Positions 1 to 6,359 of a DNA stretch of 11,205 bases are shown here, in pieces. Origin of the DNA: DATAQC01 sp046263055 (GTDB lineage Bacteria; Actinomycetota; Acidimicrobiia; Acidimicrobiales; AC-14); contig JBHELO010000064.1 in the NCBI GenBank assembly GCA_046263055.1, positions 1-11,205 of the forward strand. The letters are read 5' to 3'. The notes beneath the pieces are model-generated. The model made no database searches and was not told the origin of the DNA. It saw only the letters and a list, made by a program, of their open reading frames with translations. The position numbers and the translations under genes are program-made. The first letter of the stretch is position 1. Each line of letters opens with the position of its first letter.

Positions 1-137
1 ATGCGGTTGGGCGGCAGCGGTTCGCTACTACAGGGAACGCTCGGGAACACGTAGTCGCCGCGGCTGAGTGGGATACCGGCCACCTCGCCGAACTTGACCG
101 CTTGATCCCGATGGGCGTGAAGCAATATGTAACCTAA
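1..137 (+). CDS. 3' end of an unrecognised protein (partial at left edge)
   Basis: A reading frame enters from the left edge (first full codon at base 3) and stops at TAA 135-137, giving about 44 residues that include EHVVAAAEWDTGHLAELDR and end in KQYVT. The mix of Glu, Asp, Leu, Ile, Tyr and Trp looks like real protein rather than a GC-rich shadow frame. Codon use is looser than in the rest of the window, with many A- or T-ended codons (gtt, act, aca, gaa, gta, caa, tat), and local G+C is about 62 percent. I do not recognise the family. It lies just beyond the 3' end of a tRNA gene, so it could be the edge of inserted DNA. It could also be a non-coding open frame. Confidence 0.3.
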   Translation, partial: AVGRQRFATTGNAREHVVAAAEWDTGHLAELDRLIPMGVKQYVT

Positions 138-187
138 GTTCCGCGACTCTGTCGCAGCCGCCAACGCTCTCACCAGCACTGTTACGG

Positions 188-260
188 CGCCCCCGGCAGG
201 ACTCGAACCTGCGACGCACGGTTTAGGAAACCGACGCTCTATCCTCTGAGCTACGGGGGC
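188..260 (-). tRNA. tRNA-Arg (anticodon CCT)
   Basis: The reverse strand folds as a full cloverleaf: acceptor stem GCCCCCG/CGGGGGC, D arm GCTC...GAGC, anticodon loop TTCCTAA with anticodon CCT (reads AGG, arginine), a 5-base variable loop and T arm GCAGG-TTCGAGT-CCTGC. The base at 188 supplies a G discriminator, and no CCA is encoded. The first anticodon-stem pair is a T-T mismatch; the other four pairs are normal. The gene is transcribed leftward, so its 3' half, the usual target of tRNA-specific integrases, faces the lower-GC sequence at 1-187. Confidence 0.96.
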
Positions 261-376
261 GGGGCGGCACGGCGGCCAGCCCGACGGTACCCCTCGAGCC
301 GGTCCGAGCTGTTGGACAGGATGTGGTCGGGCCACCGCGTCGAGTCGGCGGTCAGGAGGTCGACTGGAACGCGGCC

Positions 377-392
377 CGCCCCGGCCGGGGCG
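377..392 (-). terminator. possible hairpin after the repeat-protein gene
   Basis: A perfect 16-base palindrome (six-base arms CGCCCC and GGGGCG around GGCC) starts 4 bases beyond the stop codon of the leftward repeat-protein gene. It has no T-run, so if it acts in termination it would be of the GC-only type often proposed in actinomycetes. In DNA this rich in G+C such palindromes also occur by chance. Confidence 0.3.
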
Positions 393-395
393 CGG

Positions 396-2891
396 TCAGG
401 CGCCGGCGTCGGTCTCGGCCAGGGTGAAGTGGGGGCTGACGGGGAAGCCGCCGCCGCCGGGAGGGATGACGGGGTAGGCGTCGCTGCCGACGGCGGTACA
501 GCGGGCGGGGTCCACGCACGACACGCCGGCAAGGGCGTTGGAGAGCGCGCCCGGGGCGTCCGGCGTGGGCGAAAGGGCCCACCCAGAGCCGTCCCAGCGC
601 GCCGCCAGCGTGTGGCTGGCGCCGTCGATTGCGGCGTAGCTCCCGACCGCCGTGCAGGTGGTGGACGACGTGCACGACACCGACGCCAGCTCCTCGGACC
701 CCTGGAGGTAGCCGAGGTGCCGGGTGTCGCCCGGCCCGGCGTTGGGCGTCACCTGGTGCGTCCATTGCTGCCCGTCCCAGCGGGCGGCGAGCGTCTCGAT
801 CGGGTATGGCGGCAGGAACGACGTTCGGTTGCCGACGGCGGTGCAGGCGTCGGCCGACGTGCACGACACCGACTGGAAGCCGAGACCATGGTCGTGCGAC
901 CCCGGCGAATTGTCGGGCGGCGGCGTGGGCTGGATGACCCAGGTGCCGCCGGTGCGCCGCATGGCAAGCGAGAACGACGTGGTGCTCCCCGGCGCGAAGC
1001 TCGGCGGCGCGCCGGCGATGTAGACGCCCACCGCGGTGCAGATCCCGCCTGCCAGGCACGACACGCCTCCGACGATGGTGTCGGCGGCATCGGGGTTCGG
1101 TGTCGGTTCGATCGACCAGCGGTGGCCGTCCCAGCGCTCGGCCAGCGTGTGGTCACCGCAGTCCGGCGAGCACACGAGGGCGAACCCGACGGCAGTGCAG
1201 TCGTCGCCGGACGTGCAGGAGACCGACGTGAGCTGGGCTCCCAGGGTGCCCGCTGGATTGGGTGTCGGCTGGGGCGTCCACACGTGACCGTCCCAGCGTT
1301 CGGCCAGCGTCACCTCGGCGCCCGAGCGGTCGGCGTAGCTCCCGACCCCCTCGCAGCCGGCCGTGCCCCCCGGGCACGACACGCCCGCCAGGTCGGCACC
1401 GACCCCGCCCGCCGGCGTGGGGACGGGCAGGAGGGACCACCGGGTCCCGTCCCACAGCTCCGAGATGGCGGGCGCCCGGGCCACGACGCTCCGGCGGTCC
1501 TCGCCCCGGCCGGTCGTGGCGACGCTGCCGACGGCCATGCACGAGGTGGCGGGGCACGACACGGCGAGGAGGGCGGCGTCCTGCTCGCCGTCGGGGACGT
1601 CGACGAGGTCCACCCGCCACCCCCCGCCCTCGCTCGACTCGGCGACGGGCACGGGCACGCCCGAGTTGCGGGCGTCGGCCCCGACGGCGTGGCACGACGT
1701 CGATGACGCACAGGACACGGCCGCCAGGTCGAAGGTCACGGCGCCGCTCGGGACGGCGGGGGCGTCGAGCGTCCAGGCGCTGCCATCGAAGCGCTCCACG
1801 AGGGCGCGCGTGCCGTCGACGTCGCCCCCGACCGCCGTGCACGCCGAGGCCGTCGGGCACGAGACGGAGACGAATGACGCACCCCGGGCGCCGTCCACCG
1901 GGTTGGGCGTGGGCTGGACCGTCCACGACGCGCCGTTCCAGCGCTCGGCCAGCGTCACCGGGTACTGCTTCTTGAGGAATGCCTGCGAGCTCCCGACCGC
2001 GGTGCAGGTTCCGGGTGCCGGGCAAGAGACGCCGGCCAGCGAGCTGGTGTCCCCAGGCCCGTCAGGCGCCGCCTGGATCGCCCACTGGCTGCCGTCCCAC
2101 GCCTCGGCCAGCGGACGCTGGGCGGGACCGAAAGGGCCGGCCGGCGCGCCCGTCGGCGTGAAGCCGCCGACCGCCGTGCAGGCGGTGGGCGCCGGGCAGG
2201 AGACGGCCGCCAGGCCGTCCGCCTCGCTGCCGGGCGGGGTGGCGAGGCCGAGCAGCGCCCACCGGCTGCCGTCCCACGCCTCGGCCAGACCGTGGCGGGC
2301 GCCCCCGCCGTCGGCGAAGGTACCCACCGCCACGCAGGCCGTGGGGGCGGCGCACGACACGCCGGCGAGGGCGCTCGACTGGGCCCCCACCGGGGTGGGC
2401 GGAGCGCTCACCAGCCACCGGCTGCCGTCCCACGTCTCCGCCACCGCCCGGCCCACGGCGTCCACGCCGGTGGTTGTGCCGACGGCCACGCAGGCGGAGG
2501 CCGCCGGGCAGGACACGGCGGCCAGCGCGGTGGTGCGGGCGCCGGCCGGCTCAGGCGCGGGCTGTGCCTGCCACCCACGGCCGTCGAAGACCTCGACCAG
2601 CGGCGGCTGGGTCCCGGCGGTCACGCTATGAGTGCCCACCGCCACGCACCCGTCCGGAGCGGGGCACGACACACCCTCGAGCAGCCCCTCGGGCCCGGCG
2701 GGGTTCGGGGTGGGCACGATTTGCCACCCGCCCGCCGATCCGGCCGTCACCGGGCCGGCGGCGGTCACGACCATCCCGGCGACCAGGGCGGCGGCGGCGA
2801 CGACGACCACGACCGTGGACGTCCTCCCCCCACGCCGCACGTCCCGCAGCCGCCGCGCCGTCCCCGCCGCGCGCCCCGACCAGTCCACCAC
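396..2891 (-). CDS. Secreted protein with 14 tandem Cys-pair repeats
   Basis: Predicted 831 residues. I chose the GTG at 2889-2891 because GAGGGGG lies just upstream and an Arg-rich stretch plus a hydrophobic segment (about residues 27-50, VVVVVAAAALVAG) then forms a standard signal peptide. An ATG-type start further upstream (3122) would add 77 residues of Arg/Gly-rich sequence unlike real protein. From residue 56 to the end the protein is 14 imperfect repeats of about 50-60 residues with the pattern W-x(4)-PTPNPAG-x(n)-LAGVSC-x(5)-C-AVGS-x(n)-LAERWDG. Every repeat keeps two cysteines; repeat 8 has 4 residues between them, repeat 9 has 6, all others 5. Repeat 10 carries two further Cys. There is no C-terminal membrane segment or sortase signal, so it is probably released or loosely surface-bound. 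Similar repeats occur in actinobacterial exported proteins of unknown function. A beta-propeller-like fold is my inference; no enzymatic motif is visible. Confidence 0.9.
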   Translation of the reverse strand: MVDWSGRAAGTARRLRDVRRGGRTSTVVVVVAAAALVAGMVVTAAGPVTAGSAGGWQIVPTPNPAGPEGLLEGVSCPAPDGCVAVGTHSVTAGTQPPLVEVFDGRGWQAQPAPEPAGARTTALAAVSCPAASACVAVGTTTGVDAVGRAVAETWDGSRWLVSAPPTPVGAQSSALAGVSCAAPTACVAVGTFADGGGARHGLAEAWDGSRWALLGLATPPGSEADGLAAVSCPAPTACTAVGGFTPTGAPAGPFGPAQRPLAEAWDGSQWAIQAAPDGPGDTSSLAGVSCPAPGTCTAVGSSQAFLKKQYPVTLAERWNGASWTVQPTPNPVDGARGASFVSVSCPTASACTAVGGDVDGTRALVERFDGSAWTLDAPAVPSGAVTFDLAAVSCASSTSCHAVGADARNSGVPVPVAESSEGGGWRVDLVDVPDGEQDAALLAVSCPATSCMAVGSVATTGRGEDRRSVVARAPAISELWDGTRWSLLPVPTPAGGVGADLAGVSCPGGTAGCEGVGSYADRSGAEVTLAERWDGHVWTPQPTPNPAGTLGAQLTSVSCTSGDDCTAVGFALVCSPDCGDHTLAERWDGHRWSIEPTPNPDAADTIVGGVSCLAGGICTAVGVYIAGAPPSFAPGSTTSFSLAMRRTGGTWVIQPTPPPDNSPGSHDHGLGFQSVSCTSADACTAVGNRTSFLPPYPIETLAARWDGQQWTHQVTPNAGPGDTRHLGYLQGSEELASVSCTSSTTCTAVGSYAAIDGASHTLAARWDGSGWALSPTPDAPGALSNALAGVSCVDPARCTAVGSDAYPVIPPGGGGFPVSPHFTLAETDAGA
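399..2726 (-). repeat. 14-unit tandem repeat array inside the secreted-protein gene
   Basis: Fourteen degenerate units of about 150-185 bases are visible both as protein (WDG-x-x-W boundaries, VSC...CxAVG cores) and as DNA: short shared blocks such as gaccgccgtgcagg and cagcgctcggccagcgt recur along the array. Lengths vary mainly between the AVGS and LAERW motifs. The units have clearly diverged, so this is an old protein-level expansion rather than a recent DNA duplication. Confidence 0.9.
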
Positions 2892-3425
2892 GCACCCCCT
2901 CGTGCAATCCCCCGCGCCCGCGAGTGAGACTCTCGCGCACCAGCGCCGGCCCCGCCAATCGCGACGACGCCCGCCCCGACCCCGCTGCACCCACCGAGCC
3001 CTCACCGCCGCCACACCACGCCTCCCGAGCCCACCGGCTGGCCCCGGCGGATCGCGGTCCGGCCCTGGTGCTCGGCCCTCGCCCGATCGCGAGCCACGGC
3101 GGCGCCGGAGGGGACGGGCCACACGTAGGGCAGGCGGGCGGGGACGTCGGGGAAGGTGTTCCGGTAGGCGGTGGGTCCGTGGTCACCAGCGCCGACCGGT
3201 GGCTGCGGTGCCGGCCGTGGTGCCCAGCCAGGGGGGGGCAGGTCGCCGGGGGCCGCCAGCTCGGCCTGGGACCGCACCCGGCGGGCGCCCAGGACCGCCT
3301 CCCGGCTGAGCGTCGCCAGCCGGGCCGCTACGGTCCTGGGTGCGGTGGACGCGGCGGCCGGTGGCGGTGCCGGGACCAAACCGGGGCCGCCCGGCGTTGG
3401 GCATGGTGAACCGAGGAGGACCACG
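2892..3425. other. Long spacer between the repeat-protein gene and msrB
   Basis: About 530 very GC-rich bases upstream of two divergent genes. It should contain the promoters for both. I see the Shine-Dalgarno sequence of each gene at its edges but no convincing -35/-10 pair, operator or riboswitch. A leftward open frame covers part of it and is listed separately as a weak candidate. Confidence 0.5.
3002..3379 (-). CDS. Possible small protein of unknown function
   Basis: A leftward frame ending at TGA 3002-3004 reads, near its end, TAYRNTFPDVPARLPYVWP, and earlier AARLATLSREAVLGARRVR, which looks more protein-like than any other frame here. The start is unresolved: TTG at 3379 gives 125 residues, GTG at 3277 gives 91, and neither has a good ribosome-binding site. 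If real it would lie 110 bases upstream of the repeat-protein gene on the same strand and be divergent from msrB. The share of G/C-ended codons (roughly 85 percent by eye) is below that of the clear genes, and the frame stays open antisense through msrB and the esterase, as shadow frames often do. No family is recognised. Confidence 0.22.
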   Translation of the reverse strand: MVPAPPPAAASTAPRTVAARLATLSREAVLGARRVRSQAELAAPGDLPPPGWAPRPAPQPPVGAGDHGPTAYRNTFPDVPARLPYVWPVPSGAAVARDRARAEHQGRTAIRRGQPVGSGGVVWRR

Positions 3426-3857
3426 TTGGACAAGATCACCAAGACCGACGACGAGTGGCGCCAGGAGCTCACCCCCGAGCAGTACAAGGTGCTGCGCAAG
3501 GCGGGCACGGAGCCGGCGTTCACCGGCAGGTACTGGAACGCCCACGACGACGGCATGTACCACTGCGCGGCCTGCGGTGCCGCCCTGTTCTCGTCGGACA
3601 CCAAGTTCGACTCGGGCACGGGCTGGCCCAGCTTCACCGAGCCGGCGGTGGCCGAGGCGGTGGAGACCAAGCGTGACCTGAGCTGGGGCATGTTCCGCAC
3701 TGAGGTGCGGTGCCGCCGCTGCGGCTCCCACCTGGGCCACGTGTTCGACGACGGCCCGGGCCCCCAGCGCAAGCGGTACTGCATCAACTCGTGCTCCCTG
3801 GACCTCCAGCCGGCGACGGTCGACCCGCCCGCGGCCGACGTCAGCGAGCAGGCCTGA
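3426..3857 (+). CDS. msrB: Peptide-methionine (R)-S-oxide reductase MsrB
   Basis: A 143-residue cytosolic enzyme that reduces the R form of methionine sulfoxide in proteins back to methionine, repairing oxidative damage with electrons usually from thioredoxin. The whole SelR/MsrB domain is present: ELTPEQYKVLR near the N terminus, zinc-binding pairs CAAC (Cys47, Cys50) and CRRC (Cys96, Cys99), substrate-site GWPSF (residues 66-70), SHLGHVFDDG, and catalytic Cys119 in RYCINS. The usual resolving cysteine in the SGCGWPSF segment is Thr65 here, while an extra Cys123 sits four residues after the catalytic one. The start is TTG 3426, chosen because GAGGAGGA lies 5 bases upstream; the nearby ATG at 3403 is in another frame. 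The length is normal for a single-domain MsrB. The stop codon overlaps the apparent beginning of the esterase frame, so the two may be co-transcribed. Confidence 0.96.
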   Translation: MDKITKTDDEWRQELTPEQYKVLRKAGTEPAFTGRYWNAHDDGMYHCAACGAALFSSDTKFDSGTGWPSFTEPAVAEAVETKRDLSWGMFRTEVRCRRCGSHLGHVFDDGPGPQRKRYCINSCSLDLQPATVDPPAADVSEQA

Positions 3858-4990
3858 CCGAGGATCAGGTCCCGGCATCCGGTCCCGCCGGGTCCCCTGC
3901 GGTCCGGCGGCCGGCGGCCGGAGCGGTCGGCGCAGGGGCCGTTGCCCGGCGGCCGGCGGCGGACCCGGGCCGGCGGGAGCCGCTGACGGCCGTTGCCAGG
4001 CGGCGGTCGGCGGTCGGCTCGGGCCTCGGCGACCGGGCGCTGGACGGTCGCACCTTTCAGGTTCATGTGCCGGCTCGGTCCCGGCCGGGTCGCCGCCCGC
4101 TGATACTGGCCTTCCACGGCGGCACCGGCACGGGGACGGCCATGCGCCGCCTGGCAGCCCTCGACCTGCGGGCCGACCGGGAGGGCTGGGTCGTCGCCTA
4201 CCCCGACGCAATCGGTGGCCACTGGAACGACGGCCGCCGGGCCCCGGCCATCGCATCCCACCGCAACGATGTCGACGACATCGCCTTCGCCGCCGCCCTG
4301 GTGGACCACCTGGTGGCCACCGCCGGCGTGGACCCCGACCGCGTGTACGCCACCGGGATGTCCAACGGCGGCATGCTGTGCCACCGCCTGGCCGCCGAGC
4401 GCCCGGACCTGGTGGCCGCCATCGCCCCGGTGGCCGGCCTCGCCCCCGAGCCCCTCGTGGCCGCCGGGCCGCCCCGTCGCCCCGTCCCGGTGCTCGTCGT
4501 GCACGGCACCGCCGACCCGGTGGTCCCCTGGGTCGGCGGCCCGGTCAGCGGCCCCCGGCTCGGGAGCCTCAACCCCGTCTGGCGCGCCGATCGCGTGGGG
4601 AACCCCCCCGATTTGGGCACCGGTCCGGAGGGGGGCGACGCCGACCGGGGCCGGGTGGCCTCGGTGGAGGAGACAGTGGCCTGGTGGCGCCGAGCCGCCG
4701 GGCACGACGGCGACGACCTGGGCCACGGGGAGGACGAGGGCGACCGCGGCCCCATTGTCCAGGCCCTCCCCCACCGCGACCCGGCCGACCCAACCCGGGT
4801 CCGGGTCACGTCATGGTCGGGCGGGACGGCCGGTGCTGATGTCGTGCTGGTGGCCGTGGAGGGCGGCGGTCACACCTGGCCGGGCGGGCTGCAGTACCTG
4901 CCCCAGCGGCTCATCGGCGTCACCGCCGGCGACCTCAACGCCTCCGACACCATGGTCGCATTCTTCGCCGGCCGAACCCGGCGCGGCTGA
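3854..4990 (+). CDS. PHB depolymerase/feruloyl esterase-like alpha/beta hydrolase
   Basis: An alpha/beta-hydrolase of the PHB-depolymerase-like esterase group (LpqC/COG3509 type), expected to cleave ester bonds in a polyester or aromatic ester; the substrate cannot be told from sequence. The core begins near DGRTFQVHVPA (base 4042 on). It shows the oxyanion motif HGGTGTG, nucleophile Ser in GMSNGG (codon 4361), Asp in HGTADPVVP (4514) and His in GGGHTWPGG (4871), so the catalytic triad looks intact. Between Asp and His there are additions rich in Asp, Glu and Gly (around 4600-4660 and 4705-4750). The start is unresolved: from the msrB stop onward the frame has no ATG, GTG or TTG until GTG 4067, which would trim the first strand. 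I give CTG 3854, which overlaps the msrB stop; GTG 3791 inside msrB is another option. The first 55 or so residues are Ala/Arg/Pro-rich, with no signal peptide. A frameshift in this stretch is possible. Confidence 0.85.
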   Translation: MTEDQVPASGPAGSPAVRRPAAGAVGAGAVARRPAADPGRREPLTAVARRRSAVGSGLGDRALDGRTFQVHVPARSRPGRRPLILAFHGGTGTGTAMRRLAALDLRADREGWVVAYPDAIGGHWNDGRRAPAIASHRNDVDDIAFAAALVDHLVATAGVDPDRVYATGMSNGGMLCHRLAAERPDLVAAIAPVAGLAPEPLVAAGPPRRPVPVLVVHGTADPVVPWVGGPVSGPRLGSLNPVWRADRVGNPPDLGTGPEGGDADRGRVASVEETVAWWRRAAGHDGDDLGHGEDEGDRGPIVQALPHRDPADPTRVRVTSWSGGTAGADVVLVAVEGGGHTWPGGLQYLPQRLIGVTAGDLNASDTMVAFFAGRTRRG

Positions 4991-4996
4991 CCGCCC

Positions 4997-5059
4997 GCCA
5001 CCCGACCCGTCGCCCGCCGAGCGTCAGCCACCCGACCCGTCGCCCGCCGAGCGTCAGCC
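4997..5059. repeat. Perfect 30-base tandem duplication between convergent genes
   Basis: The 30 bases 4997-5026 are repeated exactly at 5027-5056, and the next three bases (gcc) begin a third copy. The repeat fills nearly all of the spacer between the esterase stop (4988-4990) and the protease stop (5054-5056, TGA on the minus strand). Because the unit ends in that stop codon, both copies carry a TGA in the same minus-strand frame. No obvious terminator hairpin lies within the unit. Confidence 0.97.
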
Positions 5060-6241
5060 GACGCAGGAGCCGGTGCTCACCGAGCCGGTGCGGGGCGCGG
5101 CCAGGGCGGCCCGCAACTCCTTGTCGGACAAGGCGTAGGCGGTGGACGGCTCGTCGGGGGCGATGGCGAAGGCCACGCCCAACACCGCGCCGCTCTGGTT
5201 GACGAAGGCGCCGCCGGAGTCGCCGGGGGCCAGGCGGGCAGCCAGGAACAGGATGTCGCGCCGGGTAACGGCCGAGTTGTACAGGTCCCGCCCGGTGGCG
5301 GTGCGGCGGTCGTCGACCCGAGCGGGCTGCACGTCCACCTGGATCTGGCCCTCGGGGTGACCGAAGACCGCCCCCGTGTCGCCCACCTTGGCCGACGCCA
5401 CCTCCAACGACGCCTCACCCAGGCCGGGCACCGACAGCACGGCCAGGTCCCGCTGGGGGTCGAAGACCTGCACGACGGCGTTGAGTCGCTTGCCGTCGGG
5501 GCGCAGCACCTGGGTGAGGTGCTCACCGGCCACCACGTGGGCGTTGGTGACGATCACGTCGGTGGCGGGCGAGAAGCCGCTGCCCTCCATCAGCCGCCCG
5601 CAGGCGACCCCGCTGACCCGCACGGTGGACGCCTTGACCCGGGCCTGGGTGGCGACGGCCAGGACGTCTGCCCCCGGCGGCGTGCCGGTGCGCGGCGACG
5701 GGCCCAACTCGTCGAAGACCTGGGGGAAGTTGGCGTCGCGCACCGCCTGGCGCAGCGCCTGCAGCGACGCCGGGGGCCGGGGCACGGCGGCGTCGAGGGC
5801 CTGGGCGATGGCCGAGGTCCGGGCCTGGCGGGAGATCTCGCCCGGCACCTCCGACAGGGCGGGCAGGAACAGCCACACCAGCACGAGGGCGCCGAGGCCG
5901 CCGGCCACCGCCCCCGCCACCCGGTCCACCTGGCGGGCGGGCCCGAAAGGGATGAACCGCCGCAGGCGGGAGCCGGCGGCCGCCCCCAACGCCCCGCCCA
6001 GGCACGCCACGACCACGAACGTCCCGGCCACCAGGATGAGGCGGGAGCCGGCGTCCAGGGAGCCCTCCATCCCCAGCCATGAGGGCACCACGTCGAGGGC
6101 CTTGGGGGCAACCCAGGCGGCCACTGCCATCCCGACGGCCAGGCCGACCCACGACAGCACCCGGGCCACGAACCCGAGGCGGTAGCCACCGACGACCAGC
6201 ACCGCCACCAGCGCCACGATGGCCAGGTCGAAGGTGCTCAC
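5054..6241 (-). CDS. marP: MarP-like membrane-anchored serine protease
   Basis: A 395-residue protein with the architecture and length of mycobacterial MarP (Rv3671c, about 397 residues), a protease known to sit in the membrane, act outside it, and support acid and oxidative-stress resistance through cell-wall processing. A CvpA-like N-terminal half has about four membrane segments (near residues 5-20, 28-48, 66-90 and 108-128), then a linker, then a chymotrypsin-fold domain. The triad is His235 (TNAHVV), Asp265 (PQRDLAVL) and Ser342 (PGDSGGAF), almost at the MarP positions 235/264/343. Cys214 and Cys393 match the cysteines of the redox-sensitive disulfide described in MarP. The start is GTG 6239-6241, with no clear Shine-Dalgarno sequence. 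An 11-codon frame upstream (from ATG 6273) ends so that its TGA overlaps this GTG. The gene converges with the esterase gene and diverges from the aldo/keto reductase across 118 bases. Confidence 0.95.
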   Translation of the reverse strand: MSTFDLAIVALVAVLVVGGYRLGFVARVLSWVGLAVGMAVAAWVAPKALDVVPSWLGMEGSLDAGSRLILVAGTFVVVACLGGALGAAAGSRLRRFIPFGPARQVDRVAGAVAGGLGALVLVWLFLPALSEVPGEISRQARTSAIAQALDAAVPRPPASLQALRQAVRDANFPQVFDELGPSPRTGTPPGADVLAVATQARVKASTVRVSGVACGRLMEGSGFSPATDVIVTNAHVVAGEHLTQVLRPDGKRLNAVVQVFDPQRDLAVLSVPGLGEASLEVASAKVGDTGAVFGHPEGQIQVDVQPARVDDRRTATGRDLYNSAVTRRDILFLAARLAPGDSGGAFVNQSGAVLGVAFAIAPDEPSTAYALSDKELRAALAAPRTGSVSTGSCVG

Positions 6242-6359
6242 GCGAGGGTGGACCGCAGCGGGGCCGGCGTCATGCCGTCATGGTAGGGAAGAGGCGGACC
6301 GCCCGGGGACCGTCGATCGGCGGGGTTGGCTGGGGGGTGGGGCGTGGTAGGCATCGGGG

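Noticed and set aside
312..1706. Long plus-strand open frame (464 residues) across the repeat-protein gene
   Set aside because: Arg/Gly/Ala-rich shadow of the minus-strand gene, with no recognisable domain; the opposite frame shows clean repeats and a signal peptide.
396..2735. CRISPR-like or satellite array
   Set aside because: The regular spacing comes from protein repeats; units are degenerate, lack short identical repeats with unique spacers, and are fully coding.
3383..4774. Antisense part of a long minus-strand open frame running through msrB and the esterase
   Set aside because: It lies opposite two genes with intact catalytic motifs and reads as low-complexity Arg/Gly/Pro sequence; only its last part, in the spacer, is kept as a weak candidate.
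6326..6353. Promoter for the aldo/keto reductase (TTGGCT, 16 bases, TAGGCA)
   Set aside because: The -10-like element is poor and such matches occur by chance; mentioned with the gene but not listed as a feature.
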